NCBI RefSeq assembly: GCF_014646815.1
Contig: NZ_BMNZ01000002.1
Location: forward strand, 1 to 64,000
Origin: Terrabacter tumescens
Lineage (GTDB): Bacteria; Actinomycetota; Actinomycetes; Actinomycetales; Dermatophilaceae
Length of the DNA stretch: 64,000 nt
Direction: 5' to 3'
This document shows, one piece after another, positions 10,388 to 18,764 of this stretch (positions within the stretch are counted from its first letter, which is position 1; each line of letters begins with the position of its first letter). The position numbers and the translations under genes were made by a program. The notes beneath the pieces are model-generated. The model did no database searches. It saw only the letters and a program-made list of their open reading frames with translations, and was not told the DNA's origin.

Positions 10388-11107
10388 ATGTCGAGCACGG
10401 TCCCGAACCCCGCGTCACCCGACCCGACCGATCCCGTCGACCCGTCGCCAGCCTCGTCGTCATCGTCGTCATCGGGGTCGGAGCCACGGACCCGCCGAGA
10501 GGCCGCGGCCTCGAGCAGCTGGGCCGTCGCCTCGACCTCGTCCGGGTGGTCGGGCGCCCTCATCGCCATGGGCATCCTGTCCGTCGTCCTCGGCGTGCTC
10601 GTCCTCGTCTGGCCCAAGGCGACGCTGCTGGTCGTGGCGATCACCTTCGGCCTGCAGCTCATCGTGGCCGGCGCCGTGCGCCTCTCGGTGAGCCGCGACC
10701 TGCCGAGCGAGCCGGGCTGGCTGAAGCCCGTCTCGATGGTGCTCGGCGTGCTGTCGATCATCGCCGGCATCATCTGCCTCTTCCGGCCGGGCACCTCGCT
10801 CTTCGTCATCGCGATCTTCATCGCCGCCGGCTGGATCGCCGAGGGCATCGCCGCCCTCGCCCAGGGCTTCGGCTCGGACCGCTCGACCGGCGCGCGCGTC
10901 TTCCTCATCGTCAGCGGCGTCGTCTCGATCATCGCCGGCTTCGTCGTCGCGGTCTTCCCGGGATCCTCGCTCGTGCTGCTCGCGCGGCTCGCCGGCATCA
11001 TGCTCATCCTCATCGGCATCGCCGAGCTCGTCACGGCCTTCATGGCCCGCCGTGCCGCCGGCACCGGTGCGGGCACCGGCAGCACGGCGGCACCCGCCCC
11101 GGCCTGA
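10388..11107 (+). CDS. HdeD-family (DUF308) membrane protein
   Basis: 239-residue protein with an N-terminal disordered Ser/Pro/Thr-rich cytosolic stretch (about 1-55, containing a run of seven Ser) followed by six hydrophobic helices in three pairs, the HdeD/DUF308 pattern. HdeD in enterobacteria is associated with acid resistance; in Actinobacteria the role is not established. The ATG at 10388 has AGGAGGAAG immediately upstream. It is divergent from the ATP-grasp operon, with a 161-base shared upstream region. A strong hairpin follows the gene. Confidence 0.82.
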   Translation: MSSTVPNPASPDPTDPVDPSPASSSSSSSGSEPRTRREAAASSSWAVASTSSGWSGALIAMGILSVVLGVLVLVWPKATLLVVAITFGLQLIVAGAVRLSVSRDLPSEPGWLKPVSMVLGVLSIIAGIICLFRPGTSLFVIAIFIAAGWIAEGIAALAQGFGSDRSTGARVFLIVSGVVSIIAGFVVAVFPGSSLVLLARLAGIMLILIGIAELVTAFMARRAAGTGAGTGSTAAPAPA

Positions 11108-11157
11108 CGGCATACGCCACGCCCGAGGGCACACGCCGCCACGACGGCGCACGACAG

Positions 11158-11199
11158 CGTGGAGGTTCGCACCCCCTCAGCGGGGTGCGAACCTCCACG
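11158..11199 (+). terminator. Perfect 18-bp stem terminator after the HdeD-like gene
   Basis: Arms 11158-11175 and 11182-11199 are exact reverse complements (CGTGGAGGTTCGCACCCC and its complement) with a six-base loop. It lies about 50 bases after the HdeD-like stop and before the leaderless methyltransferase start at 11250. No long U-tract follows, as is usual for actinobacterial intrinsic terminators. A role as transcription barrier between the two genes is inferred. Confidence 0.75.
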
Positions 11200-11249
11200 T
11201 TCACCTCGGCCGGCCCTTCCGAAGACCGACGATGGCTAGGTTGTCGCGC

Positions 11250-11849
11250 ATGAGCGACGTCGCGGCCCGGCTGGTGGACTACTACGAGCGGGAGATGGCC
11301 GAGCGTGCCACCCGGCCGCTCGACGACGAGCGCGAGCAGCGGCTGACGGCGTTCGTCGAGCACCTCCGGGCCGAGGGTCTCGGGTCGGTGGTCGAGGTCG
11401 GCTGCGGCGCCGGGCGCGACGGCTTCCGGATCGCAGGGGCCGGCGTCGCCTACAGCGGGGTCGACCTGACCCCGGCCGCCGTCGACCTCTGCCGCGGGCT
11501 GGGGCTCGACGCGCACGTCGCGTCGGCGACCGACCTGCCCTTCGCGGACGACTCCTTCGACGCCGGCTGGACCATGAGCACCCTGATGCACCTGCCCGGC
11601 GACGAGGTGGTGACGGCGCTCGCCGAGCTGCGCCGGGTCGTGCGGCCCGGGGGTCTGCTCGAGGTCGGGGTGTGGGGCGCCGACACGAGCGGCGAGTGGA
11701 CCGACGACGGCGGGCGCTACTTCCGCAGCCGCACCGACGAGGAGCTTCGCGGGCTGCTGGGCGGGGTCGGTGAGGTCGTCGCCTTCGACACGTGGACGCA
11801 CTTCACCGACGGCGGGCACTACCAGTGGGCGCGCGTCGTCGTCTCCTGA
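11250..11849 (+). CDS. Class I SAM-dependent methyltransferase
   Basis: 199-residue Rossmann-fold methyltransferase. Motif I is VVEVGCGAGRDG (about residues 48-59); the acidic loop GVDLTP and the post-motif region FDAGWTMSTLMHLP follow, as in the Methyltransf_11/25 families. Small-molecule methylation is likely, but the acceptor is not identifiable. The ATG at 11250 is chosen over an in-frame ATG at 11232 because TAGGTT at 11237-11242 sits seven bases upstream, a leaderless arrangement; the earlier ATG would overlap that box. The gene is single, between a terminator and the convergent two-component operon. Confidence 0.82.
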   Translation: MSDVAARLVDYYEREMAERATRPLDDEREQRLTAFVEHLRAEGLGSVVEVGCGAGRDGFRIAGAGVAYSGVDLTPAAVDLCRGLGLDAHVASATDLPFADDSFDAGWTMSTLMHLPGDEVVTALAELRRVVRPGGLLEVGVWGADTSGEWTDDGGRYFRSRTDEELRGLLGGVGEVVAFDTWTHFTDGGHYQWARVVVS

Positions 11850-11874
11850 CGGGTGACCGAGCGGCGGGGGCTCG

Positions 11875-12489
11875 TCAGAGCCAGCCGCGCTCCTGGGCGA
11901 CGCGGGCGGCCTCGGCGCGGGTCGACGTGCCCGTCTTGCCGATCGCCGAGCTGAGGTGGTTGCGGACCGTCCCCTGCGACAGGTGCACGACGCCGGCGAT
12001 GGCCGCCACCGTGCCTCCGCGCAGCGCGACGGCGAGCACCTCACGCTCCCTCGCGGTGAGCGGGTTGACGCCGTCGACGAGCGACTCGGTGGCGAGCGAC
12101 GGGTCGACGACCCGCAGCCCTGCGTGCACGCGGCGGACCGCCTCGGCGAGCTGGCGCGCCGGGGTGTCCTTGACGACGAAGCCGGACGCGCCCGCCTCGA
12201 GCGCGCGCCGCAGGTAGCCGGGCCGTCCGAACGTCGTCACGACGAGCGTGCGCACGGCCGGGAGCGCCGCGCGGACCTGGCCTGCCGCGGCGATGCCGTC
12301 GATGCCGGGCATCTCGATGTCGAGCAGGCACACGTCGGCGCCCGAGGCGCGCGCGGCGTCGACGACCTCGTCCCCGCGGCCGACCTCGGCGACGACCTCG
12401 AGGTCGGGCTCGAGCGCCAGCAGCGCCGCGAGCGCCCCTCGCACGAGGGCCTGGTCGTCGGCGAGCAGCACCTTGATCGTCCCGCTCAC
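11875..12489 (-). CDS. LuxR/NarL-family response regulator
   Basis: 204-residue two-domain regulator: receiver domain (about 1-120) with the acidic pair DD at 11-12, phospho-acceptor Asp57 in LLDIEMPG and Lys in VVKDTP; then a NarL-type helix-turn-helix (about 140-204) with NPLTAREREVL and LSQGTVRNHLSSAIGK. It is the output partner of the kinase encoded directly upstream; the GTG start overlaps the kinase stop (GTGA). By analogy with DesKR and drug-sensing systems with an adjoining ABC-2 exporter, it probably regulates that exporter in response to membrane or drug stress. Confidence 0.92.
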   Translation of the reverse strand: MSGTIKVLLADDQALVRGALAALLALEPDLEVVAEVGRGDEVVDAARASGADVCLLDIEMPGIDGIAAAGQVRAALPAVRTLVVTTFGRPGYLRRALEAGASGFVVKDTPARQLAEAVRRVHAGLRVVDPSLATESLVDGVNPLTAREREVLAVALRGGTVAAIAGVVHLSQGTVRNHLSSAIGKTGTSTRAEAARVAQERGWL

Positions 12490-13646
12490 AGCGTCACCTC
12501 CAGCACGGTCCCGTGGCCCTCTGGGCCGGTCTCGATCGAGAGTCGACCTCCCGCGGCCCCGACCCTCTCACGCAGACCACGTATGCCGTTGCCCTCGGGC
12601 CGCACGCCGAGCCCCCGTCCGTCGTCGCGCACCGTCAGGCGGTTCGTCGCGAGCTCGACCCAGCACTCGTCGGCGTCGCTGTGCCGCACGACGTTGGTCG
12701 TCGCCTCGCGCAGCACCCAGGCGAGCACCGTGCGGTGCCGGGGGTCGACGACGGACGGGTCGTCGGGCACGTGCGCCTCGATGCCGGCGCCTGCGAGCGC
12801 CGTTCGGGCAGAGGCGAGCTCGTCGGAGAGGCGAGCGACCCGGAGCCCTCCGACGGTGGCCCTGATCTCCGCGAGCGCCTGGCGGCTGAGCGCCTGGATC
12901 TCGGCGAGCTCGCCCTTGGCGCGCTCCGGGTCGAGGTCGACGAGCCGCTCGGCCAGCTCGGCCTTGACCGTGACGACGGTGAGCGAGTGGCCGAGCACGT
13001 CGTGGACGTCACGGGCCACGCGTTCGCGCTCCTCGACGATGGCGAGGTCGCGCGACATCCGCTCGTACTGCTCGCCCCGGTCGGCGACGACCCGCACGCC
13101 CCCGGTCATGACCCCGACCGCGAAGACGATGATGGCGACGCTCCACGTGCCCTCGCCGGGATCGGTGACGACCGCGGCGGCGCCGGCCACGACGGTGGCC
13201 ACCACGCCCAGGCCGATCGCCGGCAGGATCGGCAGGGCGAACATCCCGAAGGCGACGACGAAGGGCAGGAAGCCGAGGCTGTTGGCCCCGATGATCAGGG
13301 CCGAGCCGACGGTGCACGCCAGCAGGAGCGCGAGGTAGGCGACCGCCCCGCGCGTCGTCGACGGCCCGCGGCGGCCCATCCGCTCGAGGTGGCTCGACCC
13401 CAGGACGTAGGCCACGGCGAAGACGACGACGAGGACGAGCCCGACGACGACCTGCCACGCCGGGCGCGGCGCCCCGACGAGGGCGATGACGGGGAAGACG
13501 AGGAAGACGAGCCACACCCCGCGCACGACCCAGCCGTAGCGCTCCCACGGGTTGCGGCCCGGCGCCCCGGTCGCCAGTGCCCCGTTCGCCGCCGCCCCGC
13601 CCGCCGGCTCGGCGGGCGAGGTCTCGGCGCTGACCTGCTCGGTCAC
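12486..13646 (-). CDS. Sensor histidine kinase (HisKA_3, NarL-type)
   Basis: 386-residue membrane kinase. A cytosolic N-terminus (about 1-40) is followed by five or six hydrophobic helices (about 45-180), a dimerisation/phosphoacceptor helix EERERVARDVHDVLGHSLTVV with the phosphorylated His, and an HATPase domain with LREATTNVVRHS (N box) and DDGRGL (G1 box). The absence of a large extracellular loop suggests sensing in or near the membrane. It starts with GTG overlapping the permease stop and ends overlapping the regulator start, so the four genes from 15405 form one transcription unit. Confidence 0.92.
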   Translation of the reverse strand: MTEQVSAETSPAEPAGGAAANGALATGAPGRNPWERYGWVVRGVWLVFLVFPVIALVGAPRPAWQVVVGLVLVVVFAVAYVLGSSHLERMGRRGPSTTRGAVAYLALLLACTVGSALIIGANSLGFLPFVVAFGMFALPILPAIGLGVVATVVAGAAAVVTDPGEGTWSVAIIVFAVGVMTGGVRVVADRGEQYERMSRDLAIVEERERVARDVHDVLGHSLTVVTVKAELAERLVDLDPERAKGELAEIQALSRQALAEIRATVGGLRVARLSDELASARTALAGAGIEAHVPDDPSVVDPRHRTVLAWVLREATTNVVRHSDADECWVELATNRLTVRDDGRGLGVRPEGNGIRGLRERVGAAGGRLSIETGPEGHGTVLEVTL

Positions 13647-14389
13647 TGGCGCTCCCGCCCGCGACGGACGAGGAGCACGGCGGCGGTCCCGAAGATGGCG
13701 AGCCAGGCGAGCACGTTGACGATCGGCAGCCACAGCGGGTCCTGCGACCCGTCGGGCAGGTAGCCCTCGGTGAGCGGGTAGCGCGCCAGGGCGGCATACC
13801 CGTAGAGCGGCGTGAACTTCGCGAACGCCAGCAGCGTGCCCGACAGGGGGATGAAGAGGTTGCCGAGGAAGGCGAAGATCACCATCGTGCCGCTCGCGGC
13901 GCCGACGGCGGCCTCGGAGCGGAATGCCGTGCCCACGAGGAGACCGTAGACGGCGAAGACCGCCGAGCCGACCAGGCACAGGACCGCGCTGAGGGCCCAG
14001 GCCCGCATCGACCCGCGGGCACCGGTGATGGCGCCGAGGGTGAAGGTCAGCAGGATCGGCACCGCGGCGACGGTCATCGCGATGAGCGCCTTCATGGCGA
14101 TGTAGGACGAGTCGGCGAGCGGCGTCAGGCCGAGCTGACGGCCCCAGCCCTGCTGGCGCTCGACGGCCGCGTTGCCGCCGATGCTCGTCGTCGCGGTGAC
14201 GGCGCCGTAGGCGGCCATGCTGATCATGACGTACATCGCGACGTTGCCGTTGCCGATGCTCGCGTCCTTGGCGTCGACCGTCGCGCCGAAGATGAGGTAG
14301 AAGAACGCCGGCAGCACGGCGGTGAAGAACATGCCCGCCCAGTCGCGGGTGATCCGCCGCATCTCGAGCAGCGTGAAGGTGGCGTTCAT
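13643..14389 (-). CDS. ABC-2 type transporter permease
   Basis: 248-residue permease with six hydrophobic segments and the ABC-2 family layout, including a conserved first helix after MNATFTLLEMRRITRDW and a long central loop with ERQQGWGRQLGLTPL. It pairs with the ATPase encoded immediately upstream to form a drug or lipid exporter. Start at 14389 overlaps the ATPase stop (ATGA); the 3' end overlaps the kinase start. The linkage to a DesKR/LiaRS-like kinase-regulator pair is typical for antimicrobial or membrane-stress defence exporters. Confidence 0.9.
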   Translation of the reverse strand: MNATFTLLEMRRITRDWAGMFFTAVLPAFFYLIFGATVDAKDASIGNGNVAMYVMISMAAYGAVTATTSIGGNAAVERQQGWGRQLGLTPLADSSYIAMKALIAMTVAAVPILLTFTLGAITGARGSMRAWALSAVLCLVGSAVFAVYGLLVGTAFRSEAAVGAASGTMVIFAFLGNLFIPLSGTLLAFAKFTPLYGYAALARYPLTEGYLPDGSQDPLWLPIVNVLAWLAIFGTAAVLLVRRGRERQ

Positions 14390-15405
14390 CGGACGAGCTC
14401 GCTCTCGGTGCGGTGGGTGCCGCCGGTGTGGGCAGTGCCGGGAGGGACGGGCCGGTCGTCGCCGGTCAGGGTCATGAACGCCTGCTCGAGGCCGGCGGTG
14501 ACGATCTCGAGGTCGGTGCCGCCGAGCTCGAGCAGCAGCAGGCGGGCCACGGCGTCGGAGTCGGTCGCGGTGACGACGACGCGCGAGCCGCGCTCCTCGA
14601 CGTCGCGCACACCGTCGACGCCGCGCAGCCGCGCGACGCTGGTGGCGACCGAGCCGGCCGGCATCGTCGCCGACACGGTGCGGCCGCTCGCCCGGGCCCG
14701 GATCTCGGCGGTCGTGCCGTCGGCGACGATGCGGCCGCCGGCGACGAGGACGATGCGGTCGGCGAAGGCGTCGGCCTCCTCGAGGTAGTGCGTCGCGAAG
14801 ACCACCGTGCGTCCGGTGCCGGCGTCGGCGCGCATCGTGTCCCAGAAGTCGCGCCGCGCCGTGACGTCCATGCCCGCCGTCGGCTCGTCGAGGACGAGCA
14901 GCCGCGGGTCGGGCAGCAGCGCCAGGGCGAACCGCAGCCGCTGCTGCTCGCCGCCCGAGCACTTCGACACGCGCCGGTCGGCGAGCGCGGCCAGCCCGGC
15001 ACGCTCGATCACCTCGTCGACAGGGGTCGTGACGGCATACGTCGACGCGACCATGCGGACCGTCTCGCGCACGGTGAGGTCGCGCAGCAGGCCTCCGGTC
15101 TGCAGGACCGCGGACACGTGCCCGCCGATGACCGCCTCACGCGGGCGGCGGCCGAAGACCTCGGCGGTGCCGCTCGTCGGCTCGGTGAGGCCGAGCACCA
15201 TGTCGAGGGTCGTCGTCTTGCCGGCGCCGTTCGGCCCGAGGAAGGCGACGATCTCGCCGGCCTCGATGCGCAGGTCGATGCCGTCGACGGCGCGGACCTC
15301 GGTGTCGTGGGAGCGACGGGCCGGCGCGAACGTCTTGACGAGGCCGCGCAGCTCGACCGCCGAGGCCCCCGAGGCCCCGGCGACGGAGATGGGTGATGTG
15401 GTCAT
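14386..15405 (-). CDS. ABC transporter ATP-binding protein (exporter)
   Basis: 339-residue ATPase: Walker A GPNGAGKTT, Q-loop VLQTGGLL, signature CSGGEQQR (Cys instead of the usual Leu), Walker B LLVLDEPTAGMD, and the His-switch in VVFATHYLEEAD. A C-terminal domain of about 90 residues follows, as in drug-exporting DrrA-like ATPases. Start at 15405 was preferred over upstream in-frame codons because GGGAGAG lies about ten bases before it. First gene of the exporter/two-component operon. Confidence 0.9.
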   Translation of the reverse strand: MTTSPISVAGASGASAVELRGLVKTFAPARRSHDTEVRAVDGIDLRIEAGEIVAFLGPNGAGKTTTLDMVLGLTEPTSGTAEVFGRRPREAVIGGHVSAVLQTGGLLRDLTVRETVRMVASTYAVTTPVDEVIERAGLAALADRRVSKCSGGEQQRLRFALALLPDPRLLVLDEPTAGMDVTARRDFWDTMRADAGTGRTVVFATHYLEEADAFADRIVLVAGGRIVADGTTAEIRARASGRTVSATMPAGSVATSVARLRGVDGVRDVEERGSRVVVTATDSDAVARLLLLELGGTDLEIVTAGLEQAFMTLTGDDRPVPPGTAHTGGTHRTESELVR

Positions 15406-15506
15406 GGCCCCACTCTCCCGTGCGGACACCGCCTCGCGGCAGCAGCAGGCGTCACGACGTGGCCATGACAGGTGTCACGGGAGCCGCGACCGGAGAGACT
15501 GTCGGC

Positions 15507-15950
15507 ATGGCCGACTTCGAGGTGCACCTCGTCCCACCGCTGACCGCCCCCGAGGCGTGGCGCCGCGTGCTCGACCTGCGCGCGCACACCGCCGTCATCC
15601 CACTCACCACCGTGACCGGGGACGCCATGGCGGCGAGCGACCTCGTCGACGGGTCGCGCTTCGTGGCCCGGACGGGACTCGGCCCGGTCGGCTTCGACGA
15701 CGTCATGGTCGTCGACAGCATCGTCCCTCCGACCCCGACGACGGCGGGGACCGCGCGGATCCGCAAGGAGGGCAAGGTCGTCCGCGGCGCGATCGACCTG
15801 TCGGTGACCCCGACCGCGGCGGGGTCGACGGTCGTCTGGAGGCAGCAGATCAACGTGCGGGGCGTGCCGGCCGTGCTCGATCGCGTCGTCGCCACGGTGG
15901 CGCGCGCCGCCTACGGCACCGCCCTGCGCAAGCTGCTCGCCCGCGGCTGA
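15507..15950 (+). CDS. SRPBCC-family (polyketide cyclase/START-like) protein
   Basis: 147-residue protein that fits the SRPBCC ligand-binding fold: an N-terminal strand followed by helices (PLTAPEAWRRVLDLRAHTAVIP) and a run of antiparallel strands ending in a long C-terminal helix. Members bind hydrophobic ligands or act as cyclases; nothing indicates the ligand here. The first 5' bases are close to GAGACT six bases before the ATG, possibly another leaderless start, but weaker than the others. It is divergent from the exporter operon and convergent with the flavin oxidoreductase. Confidence 0.7.
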   Translation: MADFEVHLVPPLTAPEAWRRVLDLRAHTAVIPLTTVTGDAMAASDLVDGSRFVARTGLGPVGFDDVMVVDSIVPPTPTTAGTARIRKEGKVVRGAIDLSVTPTAAGSTVVWRQQINVRGVPAVLDRVVATVARAAYGTALRKLLARG

Positions 15951-15969
15951 CGGCGCCCGACCGCGGCGG

Positions 15970-16986
15970 TCAGCGCCAGCCGAGCTCCGGCGCGACGTGC
16001 GTCAGCAGGCTCTCGATGACGTGCGCGTTGTAGTCGACGCCGAGCTGGTTGGGCACCGTGATGAGCAGGGTGTCGGCGGCCGCGACCGCCTCGTCCTCGG
16101 CGAGGTCACGGACGAGCTGGTCGGGCTCGCCGGCATACGTCTTGCCGAAGCGCGCCGTGCCGCCGTCGATGATGCCGACCTGGTCCTGGCTGGCCGACTC
16201 GCGACCGAAGTACGCCCGGTCGACGTCGCTGACGATGGGGAAGACGCTGCGGCTGACCGACACCCGCGGCTCGCGCTCGTGGCCGGCCGCCTTCCACGCG
16301 TCGCGGAAGCGCTGGATCTGCTCGGCCTGCAGGCGGTGGAAGGGCACGCCCGTGTCCTCGGTCAGCAGCGTCGAGCTCATGAGGTTCATGCCCTGCTGCG
16401 CCGTCCACTCGGCGGTCGCCCGGCTGCCGGCACCCCACCAGATGCGGTCGCGCAGACCCGGCGAGTGCGGCTCGATGCGGAGCAGGCCCGGCGGGTTGGG
16501 GAACATCGGCCGCGGGTTCGGCTCGGCGAAGCCCCGGCCCGACAGGACCTCGAGGAAGACCTCGGTGTGCTGGCGCGCCATCGCGGCGTGGTCGCCGTCG
16601 GTGGGCTCGTAGCCGAAGTAGCGGTAGCCGTCGACGACCTGCTCGGGTGACCCACGGCTGATGCCGAGCTGGAGCCTGCCGCCGGAGATGAGGTCCGCGG
16701 CGCCGGCGTCCTCGACCATGTAGAGCGGGTTCTCGTAGCGCATGTCGATGACGCCGGTCCCGATCTCGATCCGGCTCGTGCGAGCGCCGACCGCGGCGAG
16801 CAGCGGGAACGGCGACGCGAGCTGGCGGGCGAAGTGGTGCACCCGGAAGTAGGCACCGTCGGCGCCCAGCTCCTCGGCCGCGACCGCGAGGTCGATGGAC
16901 TGGAGCAGGACGTCCTGGGCCGACCGCGCCTGCGACTGCGGCGACGGGTTCCAGTGCCCGAACGAGAGGAATCCGATGTTCTTCAC
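15970..16986 (-). CDS. LLM-class flavin-dependent oxidoreductase
   Basis: 338-residue luciferase-like (TIM-barrel) protein using FMN or F420. Family landmarks are GADGAYFRVHHF, the IEIGTGVIDMRYENP segment and the nucleotide-binding LQLGISRGSPEQ. Members oxidise diverse small molecules or act as F420-dependent dehydrogenases; the substrate cannot be assigned from sequence. Starts with GTG at 16986, and the start region is shared with the divergent SigK-dependent oxidoreductase gene. Confidence 0.88.
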   Translation of the reverse strand: MKNIGFLSFGHWNPSPQSQARSAQDVLLQSIDLAVAAEELGADGAYFRVHHFARQLASPFPLLAAVGARTSRIEIGTGVIDMRYENPLYMVEDAGAADLISGGRLQLGISRGSPEQVVDGYRYFGYEPTDGDHAAMARQHTEVFLEVLSGRGFAEPNPRPMFPNPPGLLRIEPHSPGLRDRIWWGAGSRATAEWTAQQGMNLMSSTLLTEDTGVPFHRLQAEQIQRFRDAWKAAGHEREPRVSVSRSVFPIVSDVDRAYFGRESASQDQVGIIDGGTARFGKTYAGEPDQLVRDLAEDEAVAAADTLLITVPNQLGVDYNAHVIESLLTHVAPELGWR

Positions 16987-17042
16987 GTGCGGTCAACAAC
17001 CGCGGTCACGACGCTCTTCCCGCCCTTCGAAGGGCAACCGGA

Positions 17043-17071
17043 CAATCCGGGAACGCCTCCCGCGGCGAACC
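17043..17071 (+). promoter_or_regulatory. Candidate SigK promoter for the molybdopterin oxidoreductase
   Basis: CAATCC (17043-17048), a 17-base spacer and CGAACC (17066-17071), seven bases before the ATG at 17079. The pair closely matches the box upstream of the fasciclin gene and the mycobacterial SigK consensus (CCATCC and CCGAAT type). If correct the gene is transcribed leaderless by SigK. Confidence 0.55.
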
Positions 17072-17078
17072 ACCCGGC

Positions 17079-18653
17079 ATGATGCGCCTACGACTTGCCC
17101 TCAGCGGGATCCTCGCGGCCGTGGCCGGGATCGCCGCCGGCCACCTCGTCGCGGGCTTCCTCGCTCCAGCGTCGTCGCCGGTGCTCGCCATCGGGTCGAC
17201 CGTCATCGACCTGACCCCCACCCCTGTCAAGGAGTGGGCCATCGCGACGTTCGGCACCAACGACAAGGCGATCCTGCAGGGGTCGGTCCTCGTCGTGACG
17301 CTCGTCCTCGCCGCGGTGGCCGGCCTCCTCGCCCGACGCCGTATGCCGCTGGCCGTCGGTTTCATCGTGCTGCTGACCGGCCTGGCCGGTGCCGCTGCGC
17401 TGCTGCGCCCTGCCGCCCGCCCGCTCGACGTCCTGCCCGCGCTGGCCGCCATGGCCGCCGGGGTGGCGACGCTCGTCTGGCTCGTCCGCCTCGCCCGCCG
17501 TGCCTCCGACGCGGCCGTGGCGAAGGGTGACGAGGCGACGGTCGACGGTCCTCGTGGCTCGAAGATGACCCCCGCCGCCGACTCCGCGACCCAGCGGGGC
17601 ACCGGACGACGCGGCTTCATCGGCGGCGCGCTCGGCGTCACCGCGCTGTCCGTCCTCGCCGCCGTCGGGGGTCAGCTGCGCGCCGGCGCCGAGTCGGTCA
17701 AGAAGATCGTCCTGCCCGCTGCCGCCGACAAGGCCAAGCCGCTGCCGACCGGGCTGGAGACGCAGGTCTCCGGCATCTCGCCCCTGCGCACGCCCACCTC
17801 GAAGTTCTACCGCGTCGACACCAACCTCGTCGTGCCCAAGGTCGACGTCGACAGCTGGACGCTCGAGGTCGACGGCATGGTCGAGAAGCCCTTCACGATG
17901 ACCTTCGCCGAGCTGTCGGCGATGCCGCTCATCGAGCGCGACATCACGATGACGTGCGTCTCCAACGAGGTCGGCGGCGGCTACATCGGGGCCGCCCGCT
18001 GGCTCGGCGTCCGCCTGACCGACGTGCTCGACCGCGCCGGCATCAAGGGCAGCCCCGACCAGGTGCTCAGCACGGCCGTCGACGGCTTCACCATCAGCAC
18101 ACCGCTCGGGGTCGTGCGCGACGGCCGCGACGCGATGATCGCCATCGGCATGAACGGCGCCCAGCTCAGCGACACCCACGGCTTCCCGGCTCGCCTCATC
18201 ACGCCCGGCCTCTACGGCTTCGTCGGCGCGACCAAGTGGCTGACCAAGCTGACTCTGACGACGTATGCCGCCGACCAGGCCTACTGGACGAAGCGCCAGT
18301 GGGCGACGGACGCACCCATCAAGACGAGCGCCCGCATCGACACCCCCGCACCGCTCTCGACGATCAAGGCTGGCACGACCGCCATCGGCGGCGTCGCCTG
18401 GGCCCAGCACCGCGGTGTCGGCAAGGTCGAGGTCAAGATCGACGACGGCCCTTGGCAGGCAACGAAGCTCGGTCCCGACGTCGGTGTCGACTACTGGCGC
18501 CAGTGGTACCTCCCGTGGGACGCCAAGCCGGGGCTGCACCGGATCTCCGTGCGCGCGACCGACCTCAAGGGGCAGGCCCAGATCACCGAACGTGCCACGC
18601 CGTTCCCCAGCGGTTCGAGCGGCATCCAAGAGGTGGTGGTGACCGTCGCGTGA
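17079..18653 (+). CDS. Membrane-anchored molybdopterin-dependent oxidoreductase (sulfite oxidase/YedY type)
   Basis: 524-residue protein: four hydrophobic helices (about 5-150), a linker, another hydrophobic segment after RRGFIGGALG, then an oxidoreductase molybdopterin-binding domain (about 230-410) with the molybdenum-ligand Cys near residue 293 in TMTCVSNEVGGG, and a C-terminal Mo-co dimerisation domain (about 420-524). It faces the outside and could act on sulfur or oxidised-protein substrates. In many Actinobacteria this family sits next to fasciclin, SigK and RskA genes, exactly as here. No obvious ribosome-binding site precedes the ATG, in keeping with a leaderless SigK promoter. Confidence 0.85.
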   Translation: MMRLRLALSGILAAVAGIAAGHLVAGFLAPASSPVLAIGSTVIDLTPTPVKEWAIATFGTNDKAILQGSVLVVTLVLAAVAGLLARRRMPLAVGFIVLLTGLAGAAALLRPAARPLDVLPALAAMAAGVATLVWLVRLARRASDAAVAKGDEATVDGPRGSKMTPAADSATQRGTGRRGFIGGALGVTALSVLAAVGGQLRAGAESVKKIVLPAAADKAKPLPTGLETQVSGISPLRTPTSKFYRVDTNLVVPKVDVDSWTLEVDGMVEKPFTMTFAELSAMPLIERDITMTCVSNEVGGGYIGAARWLGVRLTDVLDRAGIKGSPDQVLSTAVDGFTISTPLGVVRDGRDAMIAIGMNGAQLSDTHGFPARLITPGLYGFVGATKWLTKLTLTTYAADQAYWTKRQWATDAPIKTSARIDTPAPLSTIKAGTTAIGGVAWAQHRGVGKVEVKIDDGPWQATKLGPDVGVDYWRQWYLPWDAKPGLHRISVRATDLKGQAQITERATPFPSGSSGIQEVVVTVA

Positions 18654-18695
18654 ACGCCCACGACGAAGAACCCACGAAAAAACTTGTCCGACAAG

Positions 18696-18723
18696 CAATC
18701 CGGAGCCACAGCGGCACCGAATC
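18696..18723 (+). promoter_or_regulatory. Candidate SigK promoter for the fasciclin gene
   Basis: CAATCC (18696-18701), a 16-base spacer and CGAATC (18718-18723), 42 bases upstream of the start codon. It repeats the box at 17043-17071 (both read CAATCCGG then CGAA) and resembles the known mycobacterial SigK promoter. Its position between two members of the expected SigK regulon supports the assignment. Confidence 0.6.
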
Positions 18724-18764
18724 CCAGATGACCGTGCACCACACAGCCACAAGGAGTGACTGAC

